Shown: positions 25,412 through 34,159 of the stretch, piece after piece
How the letters are laid out: each line of letters opens with the position of its first letter
Numbering within the stretch: position 1 is the stretch's first letter
Source: CAZXEU01 sp964639665
Lineage (GTDB): Bacteria; Bacteroidota; Rhodothermia; Rhodothermales; Bin80
DNA length: 51,022 nucleotides
Direction: 5' to 3'
NCBI GenBank assembly: GCA_964639665.1
Contig: CAZXEU010000208.1
Coordinates: 1-51,022 of the forward strand
Notes under the pieces: generated by a model
Told to the model about the DNA's origin: nothing
Database searches by the model: none
The model's input: the letters and a program-made list of their open reading frames with translations, nothing else
Program-made: the position numbers and the translations under genes

Positions 25412-26923
25412 TCAGGAGGTGCCGGCCGGGTTCTCCGGCCGAAGGAGCGGGAACAGAATCACGTCGCGAATGGATTCCTGGTCGGTCATGACCATGGCAA
25501 GTCGGTCAATTCCCACGCCCAGGCCCGCTGTCGGCGGCATCCCGTATTCGAGGGCCCGAAGGTAATCTTCGTCTACGGCCATGGCCTCAAGGTCTCCCCC
25601 CGCCGACAACAGGCGCTGGGCCTCAAACCGGGCTCGCTGGTCGACTGGGTCGTTGAGTTCGCTGAAAGCGTTGCACAGTTCCTTTCCATTGCAGAAAGCC
25701 TCGAAGCGTTCGACCAGGCCGGGTCGGCTGCGGTGGCGCTTCGCGAGCGGACTGATCTCGACAGGGTAATCTGTTATGAACGTCGGCTGGATTAACTGGG
25801 GCTCAACAGCGGCAGAGAATATCTCGTCGACGAGCTTGCCACAGCCCATGCTGTCGTCTTCTTGCAGGCCGATGTGCTGAGCGACAGCAGCAAGGTGCTC
25901 TCGGCTGGCCCCGAACAGGTCGAGACCCGTGTGATCACTGATCGCGTCATAGAAGCTGCGCCTTGGCCATGGCCTTGCAAAGGACAATTGCTGGCCACCG
26001 CACGTTACCACGGGGGAGCCGTGCAGGCCCGTGGCGACAAATTCGAGCATTTCCTCCACGAGCTCCATCATCCAGGCGTAGTCCTTGTAAGCGACGTAGA
26101 GCTCGAGCATCGTGAACTCCGGATTGTGAAATCTGCTCAGTCCTTCGTTGCGAAAGTCCTTGGCGATTTCATATACCCCGTCGAATCCACCTACTATCAG
26201 GCGCTTAAGGTAGAGTTCGTCTGCGATGCGCAAATACAGCGGCATGTCGAGCGCATTATGGTGCGTTGTAAACGGCCGGGCCGTGGCGCCACCGTAGAGC
26301 GGTTGCAGCGCGGGAGTCTCCACTTCGACATAGCCCCTTGCATCGAGGAACTGTCGCAGCAGCGCCACCATTCGCGCACGGCGTACGAAAACGGTTCGGA
26401 CATCGGGGTTCACGGCCAGGTCCACGTACCGTTGCCGGTAGCGGAATTCCTTGTCGGACACCCTGTTGTAGTGCTGCCCCTCCTGCTCCTTGACGACGGG
26501 CAGGGGCCTCAGCGCTTTGGCCAAGAGCTTGAATCGCCTGGCATGAATCGTGATCTCTCCCAGCCTCGTGCGAAACACGTGGCCGGCTACGCCGACCAAG
26601 TCACCGATATCTAGAAGCCGCTTGAATACTTCATTGTAGAAGCCCTCGTCCAGGTCGTCTCGCCGGAGGTAAACCTGCATGCGTCCCGAGGCGTCCTGCA
26701 AGTCAACGAATGCGGCCTTTCCCATAACACGCTTGGACATCATCCGGCCGGCCACCGACACCTGAAGTGTACCGTCCGCATGCAGGTCGTCGTCAAAGCT
26801 GTGCCGGATCGAAGTCACAGTCGTGTCCACGCTCCAGCCGTAGGGGTACGGATTGATTCCCCGGGCCTCAAGGGCACGGCGAGCCTTCCTGCGGCCCTCT
26901 TCCTGCTCGGAGAACTGGCGCAT
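25412..26923 (-). CDS. lysS: lysyl-tRNA synthetase, class II
   Basis: Charges tRNA-Lys. The 503 residues match bacterial class II LysRS. An N-terminal OB-fold anticodon-binding domain (about 50-150, VSVAGRMMSKRVMGKAAFVDL) precedes the catalytic domain. Motif 2 is FRNEGLSRFHNPEFTMLE and motif 3 is GLGVGIDRLAMVMT near the C-terminus. The C-terminus ends with LFPLLRPE, as usual. It is the last gene of a minus-strand run that starts at 28069. A 7-bp perfect stem (CGGCCGG at 25423-25429 with CCGGCCG at 25435-25441) lies in its 3' end but has no T tract. Confidence 0.96.
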   Translation of the reverse strand: MRQFSEQEEGRRKARRALEARGINPYPYGWSVDTTVTSIRHSFDDDLHADGTLQVSVAGRMMSKRVMGKAAFVDLQDASGRMQVYLRRDDLDEGFYNEVFKRLLDIGDLVGVAGHVFRTRLGEITIHARRFKLLAKALRPLPVVKEQEGQHYNRVSDKEFRYRQRYVDLAVNPDVRTVFVRRARMVALLRQFLDARGYVEVETPALQPLYGGATARPFTTHHNALDMPLYLRIADELYLKRLIVGGFDGVYEIAKDFRNEGLSRFHNPEFTMLELYVAYKDYAWMMELVEEMLEFVATGLHGSPVVTCGGQQLSFARPWPRRSFYDAISDHTGLDLFGASREHLAAVAQHIGLQEDDSMGCGKLVDEIFSAAVEPQLIQPTFITDYPVEISPLAKRHRSRPGLVERFEAFCNGKELCNAFSELNDPVDQRARFEAQRLLSAGGDLEAMAVDEDYLRALEYGMPPTAGLGVGIDRLAMVMTDQESIRDVILFPLLRPENPAGTS

Positions 26924-26934
26924 GGCTACCGTGC

Positions 26935-27672
26935 CTATTGCCCGTAGCCCGGCAGTGGAGCGACCTCCATGGGAATATTCTCCAGGGGCCGGTTTGCCTG
27001 GGGGCTATTCCGCTGGCCCATGGCCGCAGGAGTGGCAACCCGGGTGATGTCGTCGAGCACATCAAAGCCCTCTACGAGTTCACCGAAGACCGTATACGCT
27101 CCGTCCAGATTTGGAGCGCCACCAATGGTGGAGTAGATGCGTCGCACTTCCTCCGAGTAGCTGAACGACGTGTCAGCCAGTGTCTGCCGTGTACGCTCAT
27201 CAAACTGGGGCAGGACGTCTAGCGGGAAAATGGTGCCGTGCACGATGTAGAATTGACTGCCGTTGGAGGCCCGCTCAGGATTGAAATTGTCGCCTTGCCG
27301 GGCCGTGGCAAGAGCACCGCGCTTGTGGATCAGATCAGGCTTGATCTCAGCCGGAATGGTATAGCCAGGTCCTCCACTGCCATCATTCATGGGATCTTCG
27401 TCACGGGAGTTGGGATCCCCTCCCTGAATCATAAATCCTGCTATGACGCGATGGAATGTGGTTTCGTCATATGCTCCTTCGGCTGCCAATCGCTTGAAGT
27501 TGTCGCGGTGTGCGGGTGTCTCGTCGTAGAGCCGAACCACCATGCGGCCGAGCGGTGTCGTGATGGCAAAGTAATTGGTTTCCGCGAGCGGGCCAGAAGC
27601 TCCTGACTGGCGCCCCGAGCAGCTTAGGACTAGGAGCACGGGAAGCATAATGAAGGCGACTCTAGCGTTCAT
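26935..27672 (-). CDS. cyclophilin-type peptidyl-prolyl isomerase lipoprotein
   Basis: A 245-aa peptidyl-prolyl cis-trans isomerase, probably periplasmic and lipid-anchored. The N-terminus MNARVAFIMLPVLLVLSC is a lipoprotein signal with Cys18. The cyclophilin domain shows TPAHRDNFKRLA, the catalytic FHRVIAGFMIQGGDP and GSQFYIVHG. I chose the ATG at 27672, inside the 3' end of the upstream gene, because it gives the shortest plausible lipoprotein signal. An ATG at 27684 is also possible. The start overlaps the upstream small gene by 11 bp, so they are probably co-translated. lysS follows 11 bp later. Confidence 0.9.
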   Translation of the reverse strand: MNARVAFIMLPVLLVLSCSGRQSGASGPLAETNYFAITTPLGRMVVRLYDETPAHRDNFKRLAAEGAYDETTFHRVIAGFMIQGGDPNSRDEDPMNDGSGGPGYTIPAEIKPDLIHKRGALATARQGDNFNPERASNGSQFYIVHGTIFPLDVLPQFDERTRQTLADTSFSYSEEVRRIYSTIGGAPNLDGAYTVFGELVEGFDVLDDITRVATPAAMGQRNSPQANRPLENIPMEVAPLPGYGQ

Positions 27673-28069
27673 CGATTTGGTCATGCACAAGTTCATGGAA
27701 ATAGGAAACAACGGCCAGTCGCAAGAAGGATTCCTGTTTCTCCGAAGGCAGGCTCGCGGGAAGGGGCTTGAGAGATTCCCAGATCCAGTGGCCGTCCGCC
27801 TCCATTCCGATGCGTCTGTAGAACCCCAAAGCTTCAAACGCACAAAATGTCCCTTCTGCCACCAGACGCTCCTTCGACCGCTTATCCAGATCGGGCGTGT
27901 ACCCGCAGCCCGTTTCCTGTACGCCGATCAGGAATAGTATACCGTCAAGATCAGGCTCCTTCCCAAAGCGCTGCCGGAGCCACGCCGCGAGCGCCTGCCA
28001 CCGCGTTTCGAGATCACCCTCCTTATTCAGCACATCAGTCCATGAATCGGAAAGAGCGTCTTCCACCAA
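27662..28069 (-). CDS. conserved small hypothetical protein
   Basis: A 135-aa soluble acidic protein without signal peptide or membrane segment. It contains LDGILFLIGVQETG near residue 45, DKRSKERLVAEGTFCAFEALGFYRRIG and HWIWE. The order 'IGVQE-G', a charged helix, then 'GFY...G.D..G...W' reminds me of a family of small uncharacterised Bacteroidota proteins, but I cannot assign a function. Coding is supported by its 11-bp overlap with the cyclophilin gene. It is divergent from the glycosyltransferase at 28156, with 86 bp between. Confidence 0.7.
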   Translation of the reverse strand: MVEDALSDSWTDVLNKEGDLETRWQALAAWLRQRFGKEPDLDGILFLIGVQETGCGYTPDLDKRSKERLVAEGTFCAFEALGFYRRIGMEADGHWIWESLKPLPASLPSEKQESFLRLAVVSYFHELVHDQIDER

Positions 28070-28155
28070 GTTAGGGCCCGGCCGGACTCAAGCTGGGAGC
28101 GGGACGTAGCCCAACCGGAGCCCGCGCTGGAAGTTCCATTCGATGCTTTCCCCTC

Positions 28156-29364
28156 ATGGCAGCGTGTACTACTTTTGGGGCATCCTTTCCGGGTGCATCC
28201 ATGGCGGGATTCAAGGCCAGATACGACGGGCGGGTGCTGATGCTGGACCACGCAGCCGTGATGGGTGGGGCCCAGCACTCGCTGTATGATATTGCGAGGC
28301 ATTTCAACAGTACCGTTGCATTGTTCGAGGACGGGCCACTGAGATCCGGACTGGCAGCAGCAGGCGTCCCGGTGGCTGTGATCCGAATGCCCGCAGCCCT
28401 GCGGCGCAGCGCATCGTACGCCGGCCCTATTGGTGACGCACTGGCGCTTCCGGACTTCACGTGCAAGGTCAGGCGGATACGGCGAATCGCTAAATCCCAC
28501 AACCTGCTCTACGCGAACTCGCTCCAGGCCTTCTTGGTGGCAGCGTCGGTCGGCGCAATGGCCAGACGTCCCGTAATGTGGCACTTGAGGGAGATGCTCT
28601 CGGCAGACTACATCGCCCCTCACCGCAAGCGTCTCGCGGCGGCCCTTTCGGGACATACGCGGGTCAGGGTAGTGGCAAATTCCAGTGCTACCGCGCAGTG
28701 CCTACTGCGCGCCGGCGGCAAGGCGGACCGGCTTGCGATTGTGCACAACGGTATCGACCTGGATCCGTTCACCAGCCAGGCGGCGGGCATTCGGCGCGGG
28801 TTGGGACTGGACGGTGCCCCGCTGATCGGCATGTTCGGGCGACTGGCCAAATGGAAGGGGCAAGAGGTTCTGCTGGATGCGCTTCGACTGCTTCCCGACG
28901 TCCAGGCATTGATTGTAGGCACTGCCTTGTTCGAAGACCCTGCGTTTCCGGGGCAACTTCGCAAGCGCGCTGCGGCGCTCGGGCTCGCCCGGCGGGTCCA
29001 TTTTCTGGGCCATCGCAGCGATGTCCCCGCAGTTATGCAGGAAGTCGACGTCGTAGTTCACGCGTCGGTCGCGCCGGAACCGTTTGGCCGCGTAGTTGCC
29101 GAAGCCATGCTGGCAGGCAGGCCTGTCGTCGCGGCTCGTGCAGGCGGCATCCCGGAGATCATCGAGCATGGCCGTACAGGCTTGCTGGTACGGCCAGGGG
29201 ATGCGACTGAATTGGCTGGCGCCCTGGGAGCTTTGCTCGGGAATAGCGATTGGGCGGGGCAACTGGGAAAATGTGCCGCGGACTCGGCGAGAAGGAGGTT
29301 CGGGCTCCCGCTTATGCTGCGGCGTATGGACAAGCAGTTTGCGCTGGCGACGGCCTTTAGCTGA
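28156..29364 (+). CDS. GT4 family glycosyltransferase
   Basis: A 402-aa GT-B glycosyltransferase. The N-terminal half has MLDHAAVMGGAQHSLYDIA, in which the GGAQ turn is a common acceptor-side motif. The C-terminal donor-binding half has IVHNGIDLDPF, IGMFGRLAKWKGQEVLL, VHFLGHRSDVPAVMQEVDVVVHAS and PEPFGRVVAEAMLAGRPVVA, followed by GGIPEIIEHGRTGLLV. The EPFG-x7-E motif marks a retaining GT4 enzyme. The ATG at 28156 is used here. An ATG at 28201 would remove a non-conserved 15-residue tail. Neighbours give no pathway; the product could be a surface glycan. Confidence 0.87.
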   Translation: MAACTTFGASFPGASMAGFKARYDGRVLMLDHAAVMGGAQHSLYDIARHFNSTVALFEDGPLRSGLAAAGVPVAVIRMPAALRRSASYAGPIGDALALPDFTCKVRRIRRIAKSHNLLYANSLQAFLVAASVGAMARRPVMWHLREMLSADYIAPHRKRLAAALSGHTRVRVVANSSATAQCLLRAGGKADRLAIVHNGIDLDPFTSQAAGIRRGLGLDGAPLIGMFGRLAKWKGQEVLLDALRLLPDVQALIVGTALFEDPAFPGQLRKRAAALGLARRVHFLGHRSDVPAVMQEVDVVVHASVAPEPFGRVVAEAMLAGRPVVAARAGGIPEIIEHGRTGLLVRPGDATELAGALGALLGNSDWAGQLGKCAADSARRRFGLPLMLRRMDKQFALATAFS

Positions 29365-29515
29365 TAGCCTCTATTTGATCTGGTGCGTCGCAAGAAACCG
29401 GACCTGTGAAAGAAGATGGCACGGAGCACGACCGGGTCGGGACAAATCGATGCCCCAGGAAACAATTGGAGGATCGCGGCCTAATGGAATTCATGCACAC
29501 TTCAGGACAGTTAAA

Positions 29516-31855
29516 ATGACCAGGCATGCAATCACCCTGTTCATCGCGGCAGCCGTGGCTTGTCCGATTCACGCACAGCGTTTCGGCGGCACGGTTTCAA
29601 TAGGAGACTCGGGCCTGTTCGTGGCCGAAACGCGCAACCGGGGGTTTCCCGGTGAGGTGTACGTGTTCGATCGAAGCGGGCCCTGGCAAACACAGGCCCG
29701 GCTATCGGTCTCGATGGAAAGCTTCGGCCCGGACGGCTTTGGTCGGCATGTATCAGCATACGGAGACCTCGTGCTGGTGGGGATGGTCGGAAGCGGGCAG
29801 GTGAAGGGTGCCGCTTACGTGTTTGGAAAGAGCAGCGATGGATCGTGGAGTGAGATCTCGACACTATCCGGGCCGGATGACCCCACGACGGATGCGTTTG
29901 GCGCATCTGTACTCCTTTCGAATCACCTGGCGCTTGTGGCGGCTCCGCGAGCGGACAATAGTGCCGGGCACGTTTATGTGTACGAGCGGGATTCCCAAGG
30001 CACGATTCAGGAACCGGCTCGCCTTAAGGGCTCCGACACGGGTGACGGCGACATGTTCGGGATCGCACTTGCTGTCAATGAACGTTTTGTGTTCGTAGGG
30101 GCACCGTCACACGGAGACGGTCGCGGGGCGGTTTATGTGTTCTCCAGGGATGCTGAGGGCAATTGGGGACAATCGCAGAAGATCGACGTGGAGAATCTTC
30201 CGGCCAGCAGCGCATTTGGAGCTTCGCTCGCTGTAGACGAACAGCACCTCTACATTGGAGCATCAGGCTTTGAAGGGCGGGCCGGAGCCGTGTTCACGTT
30301 CAGTTACGATGCTGAGTCGGCGATGTGGCAACAGGGCGACGTACTGAGGCCCTTTGAAAATGGCAGGGCTGTCCAATTCGGGGCGGCCCTGGCCATGGAC
30401 GGGAGTGACTTGTGGGTAGGAGCCCCGGGTGCCGGACAGGGACGTGGTGCAGTATACCGCTACACGCGTGGTCCGTCGGCGTGGTCCGGCGTGACAGCGC
30501 TCGCGGCCCCCGGTGGTGCCGCCCGTAACGCATTCGGTTCAGCCATAGCGGTCCAAGAGGAGATTGCAGTCATTGGCGCCTCGTCGGAAGATGCGGGAGA
30601 AGGAGCGGCACATGTCTTCGAGCGGGAAGGTAATGCGTGGAGTTACCGGGTCAGGCTCGTAAACGACGAACGAGGATTTGAAGCCATTCGGGGTGAAGAA
30701 GTGCGGTGCGAAGACGGCGCTGCAGGGGTATGGTCCTGTGACCAGGTCGACTTGATCTCATTCGTTCCCATTGGCGAAATGGGAGGTGTCCGCGGCACGC
30801 GCGCCAACGATCTCTGGGGATGGACCGATGCTCAGACAGGACGGGAATATGCCCTGGTGGGTAGATCTGATGGCACCGCGTTTGTGGACGTTACCGACCC
30901 ACACCATCCGGTCTTCGTAGGGGATCTTCCCATGACGGAGGGTTCGCGGGCCAATGTCTGGCGGGATATCAAGGTATACCGGGACCATGCATACGTGGTA
31001 GCGGACGGAGCTGGCGAGCACGGTGTGCAGGTATTCGACCTTGCGCGGCTGCGAACAGTCGAGTCGCCGCCTGAGACCTTTGCCGAGACGGCACTCTACG
31101 ACATGATTCACAGCGCGCACAATATTGTAATCAACCAGGAGACAGGATATGCATTCGTCGTTGGTGCGAGCGGTGGAGGAGAGACGTGCGGAGGAGGATT
31201 GCACATGATGGACATCACAGATCCCAAGTCTCCTGTGTTTGCGGGCTGCTTTGCGGATCCGACAACGGGCCGGCGCAAGACAGGATATTCGCACGATGCC
31301 CAGTGTGTAACGTATGCCGGACCCGATCTGGAATACCGGGGAAGGGAAATCTGCATCGGCTCCAACGAAACCGCGATCAGCATCTCCGACGTAACCGACA
31401 AGGCTAGTCCTCTACCGATCTCCGCCGCAGCCTATCCGAATGTGGCATATACGCACCAGGGGTGGCTTACGGAGGATCATCGCTACTTCTATATGAACGA
31501 CGAAGGGGATGAGCCGAGGGGGCTCGTTGAAGGAACGCGGACTCTGGTCTGGGATCTGGCTGAACTGGACGATCCGGTGCTCGTCAAGGAATACGTGGCC
31601 GAAACCACTACCACGGATCACAATCTGTACATCAAGGGGAATCTGATGTACCAGTCCAATTACGGAAGTGGTCTTCGCATTCTTGACATAACGGACCCTG
31701 AAGACCCCGTGGAAATCGGCTTTTTTGATACCGCGCCGTACGATGCGGGTGGCGGCTCGTGGAGCAATTACCCCTTTTTCGAGAGCGGCATCATAATAGT
31801 AACGAGCACGGGTGAAGGCCTGTTTGTGCTCAGGCAGCGGCAGGTAGATACGTGA
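29516..31855 (+). CDS. secreted double beta-propeller protein: FG-GAP repeats plus choice-of-anchor-B (LVIVD-type) domain
   Basis: A 779-aa exported protein. The signal peptide is MTRHAITLFIAAAVACPIHA. Residues about 20-385 hold six or seven FG-GAP-like repeats, each with an FG turn and a strand such as LWVGAPGAGQGRGAVYRY. A short CEDG...C region near 405 leads into the second half (about 410-779) with LVIVD-type blades: FVDVTDPHHPVFVGDL, MMDITDPKSPVFAG, ISDVTDKASP and RILDITDPEDPVEIGFF. The last set matches choice-of-anchor-B proteins of marine bacteria. No sorting domain follows the last blade. The frame opens upstream, but the ATG at 29516 is the first with a signal peptide. Confidence 0.85.
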   Translation: MTRHAITLFIAAAVACPIHAQRFGGTVSIGDSGLFVAETRNRGFPGEVYVFDRSGPWQTQARLSVSMESFGPDGFGRHVSAYGDLVLVGMVGSGQVKGAAYVFGKSSDGSWSEISTLSGPDDPTTDAFGASVLLSNHLALVAAPRADNSAGHVYVYERDSQGTIQEPARLKGSDTGDGDMFGIALAVNERFVFVGAPSHGDGRGAVYVFSRDAEGNWGQSQKIDVENLPASSAFGASLAVDEQHLYIGASGFEGRAGAVFTFSYDAESAMWQQGDVLRPFENGRAVQFGAALAMDGSDLWVGAPGAGQGRGAVYRYTRGPSAWSGVTALAAPGGAARNAFGSAIAVQEEIAVIGASSEDAGEGAAHVFEREGNAWSYRVRLVNDERGFEAIRGEEVRCEDGAAGVWSCDQVDLISFVPIGEMGGVRGTRANDLWGWTDAQTGREYALVGRSDGTAFVDVTDPHHPVFVGDLPMTEGSRANVWRDIKVYRDHAYVVADGAGEHGVQVFDLARLRTVESPPETFAETALYDMIHSAHNIVINQETGYAFVVGASGGGETCGGGLHMMDITDPKSPVFAGCFADPTTGRRKTGYSHDAQCVTYAGPDLEYRGREICIGSNETAISISDVTDKASPLPISAAAYPNVAYTHQGWLTEDHRYFYMNDEGDEPRGLVEGTRTLVWDLAELDDPVLVKEYVAETTTTDHNLYIKGNLMYQSNYGSGLRILDITDPEDPVEIGFFDTAPYDAGGGSWSNYPFFESGIIIVTSTGEGLFVLRQRQVDT

Positions 31856-32923
31856 TCAGTCCCTGACGCTCACGCCAAGGCCGGGTCGCTCGAGTGTCTG
31901 GAGTCGGCCCCCTTCGAGACGGAATCCGCCGGCCGCGGCGTCGCGAGACAGGTCGAAGCTGCCGTCAAGGTCGAGAAAGCGCGTGGCCGGACAGGCATAG
32001 GCAGCGTGCAGCGCCGCCGCAATGCTGACCACGCTCTCGTCCATGCAGCCCCACATGAGCTCAATATCGGCCGCCTGGGCGATGCGGGCTATGTCTCGTG
32101 CCGCAGAAATCCCGCCGCATTTCATGAGCTTGATATTGAATATGCCAAAGGGCTGGGGATGCCCGGCCAGCTTGCGCGCGTCGTGCGCTGAATGCAGGCT
32201 TTCGTCGGCGGCCATGCGGCCTCTCATGGATGCAGGCAGGCAGCGCATGGCCTCGGAGGAATGCGCGGGAAGGGGCTGCTCGATGAATTCAATCTGGAGT
32301 TGCGTAGCCAACTCGGAAAGGCGGATAGTCTGCTCCAGAGTATAGCCCTGGTTGGCGTCTGCCCGAATCCGGATACTCGTGCCTATGTGACGGCGTAGTG
32401 CAACGAGGCGTTCAATGTCCTGCTGCAAGTTGTGGCCAAGCTTGACCTTCAAGACGGTGAAGCCGCGCCCGACGTACTCATTTGCTTCGCGGATCGTGTC
32501 CTCCACCGGCAGGATGCCAATGGTAATGGAGGTGGACAGGCTTTTGTGGCGGCGTCCCAGTATTTCGACCAGAGGCTTGCCGGCTGCCTGCGCCATAAGG
32601 TCGTGCAGCGCCATATCAATGGCCGCACAGGCCGACGGACTCGATCCGAGCGTCGTGTTCATGCTTTGGGAGATCTCGTGCACTTGCCGAGGATCGCGCC
32701 CCAGGACGAGTTCGGGCCCTATGTCGGCGAGTGTCTTTCCGCAGGTTTCCGACGTTTCGCTGGTTATGTCTGTGGGCGCCGCGGAGCCAAGGCCTGCGAG
32801 GCCGTTTTCCGTGGCCAGGCGCACAAAGTGCAGGCTGACGGCCTCGACAGACTTGAAGGCGATGGTGTAAGGCCTACGTAGCGGCAGAGACTCCTGCCAT
32901 GATTCGAAATGTCGGATCCTCAT
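31856..32923 (-). CDS. enolase-superfamily epimerase: dipeptide (Ala-D/L-Glu) epimerase or N-acetyl-D-Glu racemase (DgcA-like)
   Basis: A 355-aa member of the muconate-lactonising subgroup. Catalytic residues are visible: Lys159 and Lys161 (LKVKLG), metal ligands Asp189 (RADANQG), Glu215 (IEQP) and Asp240 (ADES), and the second lysine Lys265 (IKLMKCGG). The C-terminal DLDG (residues 318-321) matches the D-x-D that holds the substrate ammonium in Ala-Glu epimerases. The ATG at 32923 lies 10 bp after the DUF1611 stop. Pairing with a DUF1611 gene recalls DgcN-DgcA, a D-Glu route through N-acetyl-D-Glu. Murein peptide epimerisation is the other option. Its stop abuts the convergent gene with no gap (TGA|TCA). 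Confidence 0.82.
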   Translation of the reverse strand: MRIRHFESWQESLPLRRPYTIAFKSVEAVSLHFVRLATENGLAGLGSAAPTDITSETSETCGKTLADIGPELVLGRDPRQVHEISQSMNTTLGSSPSACAAIDMALHDLMAQAAGKPLVEILGRRHKSLSTSITIGILPVEDTIREANEYVGRGFTVLKVKLGHNLQQDIERLVALRRHIGTSIRIRADANQGYTLEQTIRLSELATQLQIEFIEQPLPAHSSEAMRCLPASMRGRMAADESLHSAHDARKLAGHPQPFGIFNIKLMKCGGISAARDIARIAQAADIELMWGCMDESVVSIAAALHAAYACPATRFLDLDGSFDLSRDAAAGGFRLEGGRLQTLERPGLGVSVRD

Positions 32924-32933
32924 GGATTCCCGG

Positions 32934-34007
32934 CTAGGCCAGTCTGGAAGCCACAACCTCTGCCACGGCATCGACCCCTTCAGTCAGGGGAACAGCTACA
33001 GGGATGCCGAGCGAACAGGACAGCTGTTCGCGGGCCCGGCACGCACGCTCTGCCGTCATTCCTCGAGTAAAGAGGGTAACTGCCCAAACCTCGGCACCCA
33101 GGAGGCCGATCAGCTCAATCTCTTGCTGAACGCGGGGAATGCGCAAGCCGAGTTCCTCGAAGTCTTCGAAGAACTCGCGATCCGGCGCATGCTGAAGTAT
33201 TACCCCGGTTGCTCCGCCGGACAGAATAAACTCCGATCCGGCCGGTCCGGCCGGATTGCGCAATGAGGACTGCCCCTCCATCAGTATGACATCGGGACTC
33301 GTGTCGCGATAACATGCAAGAATGGCGTCCTCCATTTCTCCGGAGACAAAGTCGTTCAGTGTCGCATCAAAAATGAATCCGTGCTGCAATCCCTGTAGCC
33401 AACCGGTCTGGCCCGTATATATCATCTGCGCGTGACAGCCCCTGGCACGAAGCGCATCGCGCAACATGAAGCAGGTTGTCCGCTTGCCTATTGCGCAATC
33501 CATTCCCAGTACGGCAACCCGCGGCACTGGCACGGATAGCACCTCGCCGGTCCAGAATCGCAATTGGTGCGCCGGTTTGGGCTTTCGCAGGTCCAGAATT
33601 GCGCCCCCGCTTGCCTTCACCCGAGCGGCAATCGCTTCGTCTTCAGACAACAGGTAGTGCAGACCGTTGACCAGCATCATTCCGGTACCGGCTGCAAACA
33701 TCAGCTCTTCGTACAGGGCCTTCGGGAGAATGCCGCCCATGGTTGCGACGCCTACTATGCAGTGGGTTGGCGCAGGGAAAAGACAGCCCATTGCCGCAGC
33801 TGTGCTCTCAAAGAAGGGAATGCCTCGACACTGGCCGTCCAGTATAAATCCCGCATCCTGACCGGCGAATTTGCCATCCACCAAGCCCGCAAGTTCGAAT
33901 CTGCACGGGCCGCGGACCAGGCCATGTGCCGTCTTGGCAAATACGCTGTCGAAGTAGCCCGAGGTAATGGCTATTGCCCTTGATGGCATCGGCTGAATTC
34001 CGTGCAA
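32934..34007 (-). CDS. DUF1611 family protein, DgcN-like
   Basis: A 357-aa cytoplasmic protein of the DUF1611 family. The N-terminal half (about 1-160) has a Rossmann-like part with CIVGVATMGGILP and LDLRKPK. The C-terminal half begins with the P-loop-like GMDCAIGKRTT (168-178), followed by IYTGQTGWLQGL and ILMEGQSSLRNP, all typical of DUF1611. DgcN, a characterised member, acetylates D-glutamate to N-acetyl-D-glutamate, and DgcA then racemises it. The epimerase gene directly downstream matches that pair. An internal ATG at 33989 could be the start. It is divergent from glgP, with 152 bp between. Confidence 0.82.
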   Translation of the reverse strand: MHGIQPMPSRAIAITSGYFDSVFAKTAHGLVRGPCRFELAGLVDGKFAGQDAGFILDGQCRGIPFFESTAAAMGCLFPAPTHCIVGVATMGGILPKALYEELMFAAGTGMMLVNGLHYLLSEDEAIAARVKASGGAILDLRKPKPAHQLRFWTGEVLSVPVPRVAVLGMDCAIGKRTTCFMLRDALRARGCHAQMIYTGQTGWLQGLQHGFIFDATLNDFVSGEMEDAILACYRDTSPDVILMEGQSSLRNPAGPAGSEFILSGGATGVILQHAPDREFFEDFEELGLRIPRVQQEIELIGLLGAEVWAVTLFTRGMTAERACRAREQLSCSLGIPVAVPLTEGVDAVAEVVASRLA

Positions 34008-34159
34008 GAATCGATGCGAACCGGCAATATACGCAGATCATGCCGACAAACATCCTGCGCCGTGATCGGCGGGCCTGCCGGAATTTGCAGAAAACGATCA
34101 TTGCGGCGTGACTGTTTGTTGTAAACTGCGGAGCTTCCATCTAGACTTTGCCCTGTGCC

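Noticed and set aside
25423..25441. CGGCCGG...CCGGCCG hairpin as a bidirectional terminator between queG and lysS
   Set aside because: It lies in lysS coding sequence and no T tract follows on either strand. It may be only a codon-use effect.
25862..26614. 250-codon open frame antisense to lysS
   Set aside because: It covers lysS motif 2 on the other strand and has no protein-like composition.
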